From assembly GCA_032173965.1 (NCBI GenBank), contig CM063283.1:15852501-15916500 (forward strand): DNA of 64,000 nt. The letters run 5' to 3'. This DNA is from Sitta carolinensis (taxonomy: Eukaryota; Chordata; Aves; Passeriformes; Sittidae). Position numbers and translations under genes: made by a program. Under the pieces are notes generated by a model, which had not been told where the DNA came from, ran no database searches, and was given only the letters and a program-made list of their open reading frames with translations. Positions 12,086 through 25,800 of the stretch are shown here, piece after piece (the first letter of the stretch is position 1; each line of letters opens with the position of its first letter).

Positions 12086-12305
12086 TTTATTTCACAACTC
12101 CTGCAGGTCCCTGTAGAGTTGTTCCACACATGCGTGTGAGCTGTAGGCACCAGACAGAGTCAGTTTTGCAACCCTTTATTCATCAGAGAGTTACACTGAC
12201 TGTAACAAGTCTGTTTCTGCAGATACACCCTGTGCACTCCATGGCTGCAGGAACAGGCCAGGAAATGCAGAATAAGACTGGTACTTCTTGGTGCCATCTG
12301 TGGAT
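12086..12305 (-). other. Terminal-exon-like segment with two polyadenylation signals
   Basis: On the minus strand a strong acceptor, TTTTTTGTCCTTCAG, ends at 12306. One following frame stays open for 37 codons, through GTKKYQSYSAFPGLF and ending TDLLQSV, with stop at 12193-12191. AATAAA then occurs at 12180-12175 and again at 12091-12086. I do not recognise the peptide. It may be the last exon of a lncRNA, an alternative MOGAT2 3' end or a decayed element; short open frames are common by chance. Confidence 0.3.
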
Positions 12306-12418
12306 CTGAAGGACAAAAAACTCATCTAGTCACCTGAGGTTGTCTTTACTCTCTGCAGAGCTTTTCAACGGCTCTTCATCTCATCCCACATTTCTGGAGT
12401 GTTCTAAGAAATGTTTAT

Positions 12419-12530
12419 CATAGAATCAGAGAATGGTTTGGGTTGGAAGGGACCTTGAAATATCATCTATTCTAACTCTCCCTTCTTCCATGGGCAGGGA
12501 CATTTTCAACTAGACCATGTTGCAGGTCTT
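12419..12530 (-). repeat. CR1 LINE 3' tip
   Basis: CATAGAATCAGAGAATGGTT and TTGGGTTGGAAGGGACCTTG followed by CATGGGCAGGGACATTTTCA. It lies 114 bp upstream (minus-strand sense) of the terminal-exon-like segment. Confidence 0.88.
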
Positions 12531-15500
12531 TTCAGCGACCTGCCACATGAGAAATTTCTTGGCCAAATATGGACTAGTGTTTCAGGACACCCAAAAACAG
12601 ATCAACAGCTTTGGGGTATAAATGGGAAGGAGGAAATACTCCTTTCACAGGTAATTTTCTATCATCTCTTTTGTGCTGGAGTACTTTCAGGTTCATGGAA
12701 GTCCTCATAACCCTGTGTTGTCCAACTCCAGAAGGTGAGATGATCATCAAAATATACATGTCTGTGTACACTCAAGCACCCATTCTGATAGAGATTATTA
12801 TGGAGATTTTACTGGATCAAACTCATCAAATAAACATGGTTTAGCCTGAAAAACTGTGGATCAAGAAGACATGATATGTGATGACATGAAGACAGACAAA
12901 TAAGAAAATGACCTTATCTTCATTCCCATACTGGATGGGGGAAAAAAGCCATGAGCCAAAGTACATCCTTGAGAATCTGAGTTAAAATTTGGGTTAGGTA
13001 TAAATTCTTTGGGAAGGTTGTGGTATCTTTATCATAGAAGGTCTTCATGAGCATATTAACACCATGTCTGCCTGGTGACATATGACATGGAAGGACTTGG
13101 TACTTCCTTGAGATAAAGGGCATAGCCCCACTGACCTCTTAATACCCCTTCCCAGCCCTGTTTCTCTATGACTGCAGTCATGGGAACAGTAATATCAGCT
13201 ACATTGTCACCTCCACTGCTCTAAGAGGATTTCCTTCAGGATGTGCCTTAGCTAATAGGCTTTGGAAGATCTTTCGTGAGGCCAGTTTTAGAATGATCAG
13301 CTAGGAAGTGATGAATATTTCTTACTTCTTACAGACAGCAGTGTTCAGTGGCTTTTCTTGTTACTGGGTTTCATTGCTTCTAATGCTTCTAACACTCCTA
13401 ATGCTCAGCACTGGTCAATACAAATGAAAGTGAACTGGAAGAAGGGCTCCTTACCCAAATAAAGCTTTCAAACAAAGATTAACCTTTCCTGCTTCTCCAG
13501 CCATGGCCAGCTCTAAAGTTTGGCAAGGGAGAACCAGCAGCACATCCTATCACTATCAGTGTGATGTGCCAGGGCTGCACTGACCTTTGTGCTGCTGCAC
13601 GTCTGCTCTCAGCAAGATATATGAAATCCATCCATTCTCAGTCTTTGCTGAAAGGATGTGGACATCCCAGACACAAAGAGGTCTGATAGAACATGATTAC
13701 GATAGTTTCTACAAGGAAACTGAGGCCAAATAGAGCAACAGGCTAAGAAGGAAGGAGAGGGGAAATAGAGACTAACAGAGATGGCCACTGAAAGTAGGGA
13801 CTTGTGAGTCATGGGGCTAATGTGGAGAGGATTTTTTCTGTATCATTTGCACTTTCCAAGGAAGGGAATAATTTTGTATCTAAATACCTGTCAAATCTGG
13901 TCATCACTTCTTTATTTCTAATTTTTAAATAAGAATTTAACCATTCTGCTTGCTTGCTTTAAAATAATTGTAATTTTAACTTATTTGACCTATTCCTTCC
14001 TAGATGGACATTCTACTTTCTCCCTCCCTATGTTTAACTATAAGTATTCATAGAAAAGAGGGTAAATTCAGATTAGATATAAAGAAGTTTTTTATGAGGG
14101 TTCTCAGCTATTCTATGATTCAGGAGGATTTGGGTCTCAACTTTGCTACAGTCTTCCTCTGACCAGCCACAAACCACATGGATCTAGATGATCTGGGAAT
14201 CTGGGCCCCAGGTCATGCTTTTTCTTGCTCTCTGGCCTTGTGATGTTCATGATCTTGGGTTGACAGTAGCCCAGAATGAAGAGAGGGGTTAAAGGAGCTC
14301 CTGCTCTACCTCTCCAGGGATTACAGATCCTATTTACTTGTAAAGTACTTGGCAGTTCCTGGAAGCAAGGCATACTGTGGGATTTGTAGGTATTGTCAAA
14401 AATACAGCATGGAAAAATCTTGCACCCAGCTCATTCCCTATTCTGAGGGACACACTGATTCTAGCAAGTGAGCATCTCTAGATTTTGGGGTTGCTGATGA
14501 GGAAAATGAGGTGCTTATCCTTCCTAAGAGATCCTGCCACATGGCAGCTTAGAGGATCTCCCTCTCAGAAGGTAGAAGCTAAGCACTTTGTAAATAATTC
14601 TGAAAACCCTGACCTCACAGCCCTGTTTACATGCTCTTGACAATGCAACACTGCTCTCACAGTTCAAAGTACTCTGTGGTGTGGAGGTGAGTTCCTCGTC
14701 ATCGACATGCATCTTTGTCCATGAAGCTTTTATGTGCGATGAACAACCTAGTTCTGTTCTTGTTGGCAAGATAAGTGGTGAAGATAAAAGCACTGCTTGC
14801 TAGCACTTGTTCTCTTTTAATTCTAGGGGATCAGAAACTTTCTTTACCAAGAATTAAGCATGATTTTTTTTTCTTTGCATTATTTTTCTTCTGTGCATGC
14901 ACAATTTTCTGTGACTGCATGATATTCTGTGCATTTATAGTTTTCTGCAAGCATTTCATAAACCCAAGTGATTTCAAATCCTTCCTGTAGTGCTTTATGT
15001 ATGTAATTTTCTGTGTCTTGAATTGCTCATTAAAATTGCGTTTGGGCTGTGTTTTGTTGGCTTCTTATAATCTAATAAAAAATGAATCCCTTTAGCTCAC
15101 AGGAATTATTTTGTATCCTGACACCCAAGATGCTGGCTCACAACTACCTGATTTTATAGGTGCTTTCCTTCCTGATAAGTGCATTCTCTGTTTTGATGGT
15201 CACATGTTGCCTGAAGCACAAAATTTCCTATGCCCCAGCAATGTGGTGTCTCAGTAGGTTGCCAGCCCAAAGTTAATGACTAAGCATCTCCAAGGAGTCT
15301 CGGGTCAAGACATGGGTAGGAGTAAAACCAAGCACAAACTTGAAAAATGGATGAATCATACCAAATAATTCCTTACATCTAATATATACCCTCCTGCCTT
15401 GTTGGTGATTGTAGATTATTTCTCTACTGATGGGTTTTTATAACCTGAACAAGGTGGTTTGCCAAAATCCTGTATCAGATGTTTCCTCCAAGAAAGGTTG

Positions 15501-18500
15501 TGTCAAGAGGTGAGCCCACATGATCAGTGATACAGAAAAGAGTTCATTGAGTACAAGTCAGACAGAACTAACAGATTATGACCGAAAAAAAGTGTCAATA
15601 TTTGTGAGGAGACCCATGCTTTCTAAATGTTTTAAATGTTATTGTTCCAATTGTTTAAATTGAAAAGGAAACAAAAAAAATAATTTTTTTGTTTTGGATT
15701 TGGTTTTGTGTTTCTTTCTTTGTTTGCTTTTTTAATGCAAAATGATGGATTTCAGATGCAATTGCAATTTTATTCCCTTTCTTGAAAGGTATGCCATAAA
15801 GGCAGGATGTTTAACATACCACATATTGGGACTTTTTTGAACTAAAGGCAGCAAATCTTCCCCTGAGCAGAAAACCACAAGTTTTTCTGCAACAGCAGAA
15901 AACCTTTTAATTTTGTTTCCAACAGAAGGAAATATTTTAATCCCATTCTCAGTGCAGTAAAACAACACTAGATCTGCAGAAGGGCAAAAAAGCATTTTTT
16001 CCTTGGCTTTCATCCTCTTGGAGAATTAGTCAATATTTTGTATTCATCAGTCATTAGAGGTTTTCTTCTGAGCCTCATGGTCTGAACCTGCTAAGTAAGG
16101 CAAATCCAGATTAGAGCCTCTCGCAACAGAAATACAGGAGAGATCAGAGGGAAAGAGGTGGGAGGAAGACAGGCAAGAGCGGAATACCGAATCACCACAC
16201 TTTTATTTCTCACTGTATTTTCCAGTTTAGAATTTCCACAGAAGTCCCAAAAAGGGTGAAATTTGAAATTTCTGCAATAAAAGCAGTTGGGTATATCTCT
16301 TCTCCTTGGGCTCGTTTCTCAGATCAAAACAAGCTAAGTAGGGAGTGGACATGCTGTAAGGAAACAGTGTTGTTTTAGCTTTAAGTGGTCCTTATTTTGA
16401 GGTGATAGATTGAAGGTCCCTCAGTTGAGGGTGCCTTGGAGGTAATTCCAGTTGAGCCAGTTTCAAGTTTGAGTCAAACCTAAACATTGTTTGGTTTGGT
16501 TGATCTGAGCACTTTTCTTTCCTTTAGGCTTCCCCTGCCTTGTATATCATCAGAGAAGCTTTAATCCTCCAGACAGCTCTGTGTAAGGCTGAAATAGCAC
16601 AAAAGCTTCTTGACTTAAAGTGTTCCACTCAGAGACCACTCTGGCCTCCTGAGATGGGACCTCTCATTGTGCTGAGCTTCCTGAATAGTCCTGGCTGCAA
16701 TGATTCCTATGAATTATTGTTACATTTAACACAACCCCAGGCACTGGCCTTTCCCTCCTGGGTTTTATAGGTCCCTGAGGGATCAAGGGTATTTTCTAGT
16801 CTGTGAGATAAAACTGACCTTTCAAGGAAGGAAGGAAGCCAATTACATGCAGCCAACAATCTCCTCTGATGATTCCTCTCCAGCACTGTGGTCTTTCTTC
16901 ACCATTGGATCTCTCTGACCACCTCAACAACTTTGAGGCAGCTCCAGCATCCTTCTTCCCATGCCTCCCTGAGATTTTTTCCTGTCTACCCATTTTCTGC
17001 CTTTTCTGTCTTTCAGAATGGCATCACAAGCCAGAAGGTGATGGGCCAGTCACCTCTCCATTAGGTGTCTCTGGCACCAGGGGCATCACTATGACAGCCG
17101 CAAAAGGGTAAGACCGAAGCCTCAGTAGACAATTGGGAACACATCTTCCAACATGGCTTCTCAGTGGGGTAGAAGTCTCTCCTACTAACAAAACCCCTCT
17201 TGTCAGTACCAATATCTGCCATCCTTGACCATGACCTTGCATCCTGCCCCTTTCCATTTCCTAGAAACACGCCCAAAATATCACCACATCTCCACAAATC
17301 CTCTCCTTCCCCTCAATGCTGATTTATACCCCTTCTGTCTTTTTCCCCTTGCATCAAGATCTCAACTCCACGTCCTCACCTCTGGAGACCTCCCCCATCT
17401 CTACAGCACACCGTGCCGTGACTCTGGGGACATCCCCATTGCTTCCCTCTGGCACTGATCCCCACTGGGATGTTTCCAGAAGGAAGGTCATGGCTACATT
17501 CCTGAGATCTGTGGGTGGATGGCCATGTAAAGGGAAAGGCAGAAGAAAGGATAGAGGAAAAACACCCAGAGCTAGAGTAAAGCTTGCATGGTGATGAATT
17601 ACAAAAAAAAAAGGGTGGGAGATACATTTGGGTTTTTTTTCTGGTGTGGAAAATCTTCCTCCTGCTTGGGCACCTCTGTCCTTAACTAAGAACAAAAGAA
17701 AAAGAAAAATATAAAGCAAGCAAGAAGTCACAGCATGTGACCTGTTTTATTGGACTGGATTAAGTGTGGGATTACAGGAGTATTTGGAATGCTGAGCAGG
17801 GGTCCATTAAATTCTTCCTTGCTGCTGCTTGTTTTCTGGGAATGGGAGGGATTTGCAGGGGATTATTCAGATTAAGAATCCGGTAGAATCCTTGAAGCCT
17901 TGGTCAGGACAGGAGGCAAGAAAAGGAAACCAACCCCAAACATGGCCTGGTATTGTCAGTCGAGACAGAGTTTTCAATTTTTAACAAGTTTTTCTTGTTA
18001 AATGCACTTCTTGCAGTTTCAGGAACAAAAATGAAGTGCATATGATCTGCAGGATTTTTGGTGGCTCCTCACACAATACAAAAGGGATAGGATGTGAAGA
18101 AGAGAAAGAAATCAAGGGAGAGAGAAAGAAGAAGATGAAAGTATCAGGGCTCTGTAAGGGTGAACTGAGCAGATAGCTTCCTGCCACCTGAAACTTCCAT
18201 GCTGCAAAATCCTGTTAAGTGCAAAGTTTAATGAAGTTCTGGATATCAAAAAGAAGCAGCTATTTAAAGCCTTGATCACCTGCCAAATGTAGTTCCCCCA
18301 AGCCCCAATGGATATTTCCAGCCCAAATAATTTTTCCCTTCCCCCATGTCCTGGCCATGCTCCTCTTTCCTAAGAAAGTGGTTTCATTTGTAAAAAAAAA
18401 ATGCACAGTTACCCTGCTACCATAGCTGGTCCAGCTATGCAGGGATTTCTGGGATTAAACTAACCAAACTGGAAGCAGGAGTCCTACAGTGCATGTATGA

Positions 18501-19660
18501 TGAACCCTTTGGATGAGTCCCTAGATATTATAAATTTATTTCTACATTATATTTCTAAACTCATTATTAGAGAATGTATTCAGAGCAGGCAGCAGGCAGC
18601 TGAGAGGCAGCTGCAGTGTCAGGTGTAAATGGAGCTCTGGTGGCAAGAGCTGGAGGGAAGAGGCAACTGCTGACCCTTTGCAAAACAAAAGGGTGCAGAG
18701 ACCTGTGGTACAGCCAGGTGAATGGATGTGACAAGACACAATAAAAGCTCAGCGAGAAGAGCCCAGACTTTCCCACACACTCAGATAATAAGGGTATGTA
18801 TGCTAGGGATTTCTTTTCTTGGAGATTCCTTGTTATTTCTGGAGGCTCCCACCTTAAGTTGCTATTTCGTTCTTGCACAATTAAATTATTTGAAGGATCC
18901 AGATGTCTGAGAATGTGCTATGGGAAACCAGGGGCTGAGCCAGTAAGGAAGCCCAGTATGACAGAGTGACTGTGGAGCTGCCAAGGGCCCTCAGTCCCAG
19001 CTCAGGTGGTGTGAGTGTGACTGCCAGAGTGGCTCCCAGTTTCTTTATAATAATTAGAAATATTTTATAGTTCCAATACATATTTCTAATGGAATTTCTT
19101 TAATTTCTTTTGTGCCAGTGGGCTGTGGCATTGTGCTGGGCATTTGACCTTTCTGATAAACAGTACTTCAGGTAGTAAGAAAGGAGCGCAGAGCAATTAA
19201 AAACATGAAGAGCACCAAACAAACAATGTTCATTTGTTGATCTAGATTAATTATATTTTAAAAAAATATATGCCTTCATCACAAATTATGGCTCATTGCC
19301 CTATTTCAAAATGAAAATAATGCAAAGGAAATATTTCCAATAATTCAGATCTGTCTGGAAATATCTGTACAAACTGACATCCATGCCAGACTGCAAGTAT
19401 TCATTTTGTGCTATAGTTTCAATTGTGCTAACCACAGATGGGATTTCTTTTTCTTCTCTTTTTATCTTTGAGTTGTCCTACATGGAGAAAAAAGGAAAAA
19501 CCTGGCTCTACTCCCATGCACATACTGGGAAAATCAAGCTCTTTTCCCTACGCTATATAGACTAAATGTTAACTGTGACTATGTTGAGATTGTGAAGTAG
19601 TTCCAGAGAGGGGGGAAACTGGGAGCTTGATCTCCATGGTTTCACCTTGCTTAAGGCATT
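12531..19660. other. Intergenic tract between DGAT2 and MOGAT2, no gene seen
   Basis: About 7 kb, lower in repeats than the flanks. It holds a CR1 remnant (14061-14130) and a short run of imperfect ACAATTTTCTGTGCAT-like repeats (14876-14960). MOGAT2 3' UTR probably occupies its right end. No coding exon could be supported. Confidence 0.55.
14061..14130 (+). repeat. CR1 remnant with internal deletion
   Basis: ATTCAGATTAGATATAAAGA and TTATGAGGG from the CR1 3' part run almost directly into the terminal CTATTCTATGATTC, so roughly 200 bp usually found between them is missing. Confidence 0.6.
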
Positions 19661-19815
19661 CTATATAAATTCCAGGTGGCTATCTTCTGGGACATTATAT
19701 TTAGCTTTGTGCTTCTCAAAGAGCTTGGACAACTCATTTAGGTAGTTTTGATGGACTTGATCAACTTCTTCTTCAGAGGGTCTGTGCTTCTTCTGCACTG
19801 GAATTGGCTTCCCAA
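19661..19815 (-). CDS. MOGAT2: MOGAT2 terminal coding exon 6
   Basis: 155 nt including the TAG stop at 19663-19661. The acceptor is CTTTTCCAG. It encodes VGKPIPVQ, the helical [19 protein letters not shown] and the end [10 protein letters not shown]. No canonical AATAAA lies close downstream on the minus strand. The nearest variant I see is ATTAAA at 19104-19099, so the 3' end of the mRNA is not settled. Confidence 0.93.
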
Positions 19816-22800
19816 CTGGAAAAGAAGTACAGGTGTTAGGAGGTGACAGTATCAGGTACCTCTGAATACTTTGCTCACCCTAGCATAGAGCTGTGGTCAG
19901 CCTCCACAAGTTGGACAGGTGAGTATGACCAGTTATTTCCTGGAGCCTGGGAGATAGCACAACCAAGGAGGGATGGTGGCACAGATCCTGACCAAGCTCT
20001 TGGTCTCCAGGATCACACTGGTCCTTGCCTCAGTTTACCCATCTGCTAAGCTGGTTAATGTCAAAGACTGTGTATCCTTTTGAAGTAAAAATTGCTGTAT
20101 CCCAATGCAGTCCCAAGAGCTGCTTCTCACATCTCAGATGTGCAGCAGATAAAAACAAAATAAAGACAGGATAATACTTGGGTTGGGCTTTCCAAGTGGT
20201 TTCCTCATGGCCCTGGGAATCTGCATTGCAAATGGGGAAAGTGAGGAGCAGGGGAGCCCCACACTATTTAAATACACTTGCAGTGAAGGTGCTTCTACTT
20301 TGCTCAGATTAAAGATTCTGTGAAATATCTAATTTTTATTAGGAAGCAAGTACTTACTTATCTTTTAAAAATCACATTTTATTCAACAGAAAATCTAGTT
20401 ATTTCGATTCCTATCTCTAGAAGAGCCTTTCCATCTCCCAGAGCTACCAGGAGCAGGACCAGGTCCCTGGCAGGGGAAAGAGAAGATTCATCAGGTACCT
20501 CTCTTGCTCTGGTCTCTTACTTAAATTGTTTTTGTTAAGTGATGGAGGGTTTCAACATCTTATAAAGCTATTCTTCATCCAATTAATGAAGAGCCCATGT
20601 GATACTACACAGCTCATTGAGACAATCCAAACAGGATTGTAATACAATTAGAAGTAATTGCTGGTTGTCAAACTTAATCCATGGTGTAATCTCTAACCAT
20701 TCCAAACAGCATTTTTAATTAAATTAATCCACAGAGCATCAGCCACACTGGTGGGCCAAACATGGAGATGTTGAAAATCTTATTCAAAACCAAAGCTTTT
20801 CTTTAAATTTGGTCTCCCATGGACAAAATGGTTCATCTTCCTCACATGCAAATAGGTCTGGATTTGCAGATGTGTCTGCACAGGACAGTGAGCAAAGCTG
20901 CAACTGCTTGAGTGTTCAGAGAATCACAGAAAAGTCTGGCTTGGGAGCGACCTTAAAGATCATCTAATTCCACCCCCCTGCCATGAATAGAGACACTCTC
21001 CACTAGACCAGGTTGCTCTAAGCCCTGTCCCAGCTGTCCTTGAACACTTCCAGAGAAGCGGGGCAGCCACAGCTTCTCTGGGCAACCTGTGCCAGGGCCT
21101 CACAGCCAAGAATTTATTCCCAATATCCATCTAACCCTGCCATCCTGTTAGTCCATGCCCTTGTCCAAAATCTCCCTTAAAATTCCCTTCAAATTTGCCC
21201 TTCAAATTCCTCCTTTCTTGGAGGCTGTTCAGACACTGGCATGGGCTCTAGGGTCTCCCCAGAGCCTTCTATTTTCCAGGCTGAACATCCCCAGCTCTTC
21301 CAGCCCATCTCCCAGATGCTCCAAGCCCTTGGAGCATCTTTGTGGATTCCTCTGGACTCACTCCAGCAGCTCCTCATCATTATGATGTTCTTGCTAGAGG
21401 CAGCACTGCAGGAAGGGGTCTCGCCTGAGTGGGGCAGAGTGGCAGAATCCTCTCCCTTGACCTGATGGTCCTACTTGTGTTTATAAAAATGAGTTGGAAG
21501 ATGTTTAATGCAACCCTATTGCAGTGGTTTTTGTCACCACGTTGTGGTGTTGGGGTTGTCTACATCTCATAGGAGTGATGAGGTTGGCCACATTTGCTTT
21601 GAGGCTTTTCCCAGCACAGCCCAGATGGGCTGGGATTTGTCATGAGATCAAACCAGATTGCCAAACCAGTGAGACGTGAACACTTTGGAATGCTGCTTTG
21701 CAGCACATTTCTTGCCCTCCAATGCTTTGCTCTCTGGCATGATGCTTCAGCCTGGTAGGAGGATGACACAACCAGGGATTGTCCATGTTTCCCTAGTTTG
21801 GCCAGCCTGAGTGTGTCTGGTATCACATCAGCATTCTGTGGCTTGACTCACCCACAGTGCAGATGGGCCGTCGGTAGGGTATCAGCCCAAAGCTGTACTG
21901 GAAGATGCCTCGTGCATGGAAGAGGGGAAGGGAGATGCCCATGATCTGTTGGAGCCAGTACTGGATCCTCCGCAGCCAGGAGCCCTTGGGATTCTTCACC
22001 TGATCAAATACATCGTTCTCCCCAAATGAAAAGGCAGGGACCAGCGGCGTGCTGCAGAGAGTCAAAACCAATAGGGTGTCATGATTAGCAAAGCCCATGC
22101 CAAAACCCCCTCATTCTTTTCCAAAACAGAAACACCCCATTAACCAGCCACAGAGCTGAGCACCCCTCCCTCAGCACCCCTGGATCCCACCCCCTTCATC
22201 ACCCGTGCTGGATGGCTAGGCGCACAAATCCCTTCCTGTTCTTCAGCAGCAAGGTGAAGGATCCTGGATGGGCATCCAGTGCCTCCTGTGCCCCACCAAC
22301 AATGACGGCCAGCAAGTTCCCACCCTCTGGCTTCTGCAGCACATAGGATGCACTCTCCTTGTCAGAGGGGATGAGGCCTGGAGAACAGAGAGGAATTAAA
22401 AGTAAAACCCACCTCAAGAACCTACCTGTCTGTGGTTTGCTCTGGACATTTTTTTTCCCATAATCCATCTCTAGAGAGGTGCTTAAACACTTCATTTTCA
22501 GAGTTGAAAACCCCAGCCCAGCTCCCTTAAAAGGTGCTAGATTTGCACACAGCTCTGTTGGGTGAGTATAATTATCCATTTGCTGTCTGGCTCGGAAGTG
22601 AGAAATGAGGCAAAAATTTAGGAAAAAAATAAACAGGGAACTAGCTGCACTTGAGCCCTAGGAAAAATCTGCTTCAATTTGTTGTCAAGTGAGACTGTGA
22701 CAAAACTGAATATTTCTGAAGTCAGAGAAACATTTGCTTTAGGTCAAAACATACATATGTTTCAGTGGATGGTGCTAATTGAAAGTGGAATTTGATGAAG

Positions 22801-25800
22801 GATTTCGTCATTCAGTGTTGTTTACTTGAATAAGATAGAAATCTTTAATTCAGAAATGACAAAACAATATTGTTTTGACTATTTTTTAAAAAATCCTTGT
22901 TCCAGGGACTGTAATAATTTGCACATTAAAACCTCATTCTGAAATGGATTCAATTGACCTGAAAATTAGCTATGCACCCTATTTGGGCATTATGGTGATT
23001 AAACCTTCCTTGACCTGGGTCATAAGTCTCTCATATATCTCATTGTTTGGTTCCTTACTTTCCACGTAAATACTCTGGCAGCAGAAGCCACAGTTTATGT
23101 GGCAAACAAGGTAATGGATGCCCTGGGGTACATCAGATGGAACTGGATGCTTATGTTTAACCTATTGAATTCTGCCTGCATTCAGCTGGAGAAGTGACCA
23201 TTGCCAAGCCCACTGCTGAGAGATGGAGGTCATCCTGCCAGTGACCAAAAATCTCTCAAAACTCCCTTTCACCTCTCTCAGTTTAATTTTAACCTGTACC
23301 TTTTCCTATTCCTTTTCACTATATCTTCTCCCTCATCACCGCATTCCATTGCAGCAGCATGAGCTGCTATTTTCATCCTCTGTCCCTGGATGCTGCTTCC
23401 CTGGAAGCAGCAGATGCTTCAGAAAAAGAGGGTTTTTTTCCTCACAATTTCAAGCCTGAATATAATTTTTATGGAAAGAAATACAGGAACATTCTAGCCT
23501 GCAGGTCTCAGCTTTTCTGTTCACAATTTGCTCTGCATTTTGCTGTTACACAGCACCTGGCACAGTGATGCCCTGAGCATAGAGACCATTTATGGGGTTG
23601 AACAAAAGAGACAACAGCAAGGAGAGCAATTTTTAACTTCAGAGGTTGCCATCTCTTTGTCATGAATGGGGTCCAATTGGCCCCAGATGAGGGAAAACAG
23701 ACCCTTGACTCCTCTTCCCCATGCATCTTCACTCTATGTTCCTCAAAAAAGCACCCACAAATACCACTGCTTTGCCAGAGGCCCATGCTCCTTACCTCCA
23801 CTCATCACATAGTCCCTGAAGAATGGGATGCGAAACCACAGGGAAAGCATCATCAGGTGGGGGGTGATGCCTGGGAAGAGTACGGAAAAGCCAGATGCCT
23901 CTGTGCAGAAATTGAGAAAGGCTCCAGCTGCCAGGACTCCATGGGGATGAAATCCCACCAGGTAGTTTTTCCGAGGGTCCAGCTCTGCTGTCTTTATCAA
24001 CTAGACACATGGATGAAGCCAAAAAGGGGCCAGAGTTAGTGCTGTTACCTCAATGTGGTGAAACACTGTCTATGGAAAGCAGATAAGGCATTCCTGGAGG
24101 GGAGTGTCTTGCACACACCATGCCTTTCTATTGGAAAAAGTCAACTGGAACACCTCCCTCATTTTTCACTGAGATGTTTTTCACTGCCCATATTTCCATC
24201 TCCTCCTACCCATTGGCCTAAAATGACTTTTCTAATGGCACTGTTCTTAATGCTGCCTTGAACTGGTCTAGGTGCTGTTTGGAACCAACTTTGTTTAAAA
24301 AGCCCTCCAATACATTTTGTAATATGTGGGACAAAATGAGAAAAGGGTGATTTCTTCCACACAGTACCTCTTGATCCCACAACCAGAAAGCAGAGGGAGT
24401 ACATAATCACTCTGGTAGACCTACTACACAGCACAAGCATGTGTCCCACCCAACAGCTTGGTGTGGATCAAAGGTTTATCCTGTCCTGAAGCATGTGCCA
24501 GCATGTTTTCACACATGGCAAGTTGAAATCTAATTCCCAGACATCTAACAGAGAAGCTGATGGTTTTCTTCCCACTGGGGAAAGCCTGCAGGATGCCAGA
24601 TGTTTGTGCCTGTGTTGGGTGCCCAGATCCTTCAAAGAGCAATGGATGTCTGCCTAAGACTGCTGAAACTTTAGCAGGAGGGAATGGAGAATGCTCACGT
24701 CCAGCATTTTAGGGATGGGCAGCATGGATTGTAGATACAGTGCAGCTCATGGCCAGCTCTTGAGAGCTGACTAAGCAGCTTGTTAAAATCCTCAGCCAAT
24801 CTGAAAGTGATATTGAAGCCTGAGATATACTACATGGGAGAATGGGTACCACAGAGCAAGAGGGGATGGCTAAAGGGAGATAAGGGACAATTGGGATTTG
24901 AACTCCATTGTTAGGGACTGCCCAGGGGAGAGGAGCTGGTGTGACAAACCCACTCTACAGCTCTGGCACCAAGAAGACCTTGCCATGCCAACATCAGGCA
25001 GCATGTGCACAGTCCAGGAAGAAGCAGGCAAAACTGAATGCTGACATCTCTGCACTATTTCTGTGGATGCTGAGGATGCTCACAGCAGCAGGAAGGATGA
25101 GCCTTTCCAAGGTTAGTCATCACATCATTTCCTCACTGAAAGGGTGGTCAGACATTGAAACAAGATGACTAGGGAAGTGGTGGGACCATGATCCCTGAAA
25201 TTGTTCAAAAATATATAGATGTGGCACTTGGGGACATTATTAAGTGGTGTTTGTGATAGTGCTGGGGAACAGTTGGACTCAATGGTCTTAGAGGGCTTTT
25301 CCAACCCGAACAATTCTGTGATTCTGTTACCACAGAGCCACCATGCCTTTCCAGACAACCCAAAGGCATTTGCACACAAGAGCAACCAAAGCCCTATCCA
25401 TTTCAGTGTCACCCCTCCAAGTTCCATCTGCACTCAGGGTGCAGTTAATGGTGCATGTGTTTTCCTAGAAGCAGCTGGAACTGCAGGTTAATCATGAGAG
25501 TATATTTTACTTTCTTCTGTCATGGCTCATTTTCCACCTGTCCAAAAGCACTGTTTACTGTACATGTCCCTATTCAAGCACCTGCTCCTAATGAGGGGAA
25601 TGGATAAACAGAAGTCCTACTACTGCCCAGGTGCAGAGGTGTCTAGGCAGGAAGAGAGGCAGATGGCTGAATCACTAAGTGCCCAAGGCCTCTTTCGCCA
25701 TTTGCTCTTTTTTTAATAATTGCAGCTTGCATCAATGTTTCCTGCATTCATCTTCAGCTTCCAAACAATCTTTCATCTCCAAGTGATTTATAAGCAGGGA

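Noticed and set aside
15732..16013. 93-codon minus-strand frame in the intergenic tract
   Set aside because: No recognised domain, splice site pairing or promoter; length within chance.
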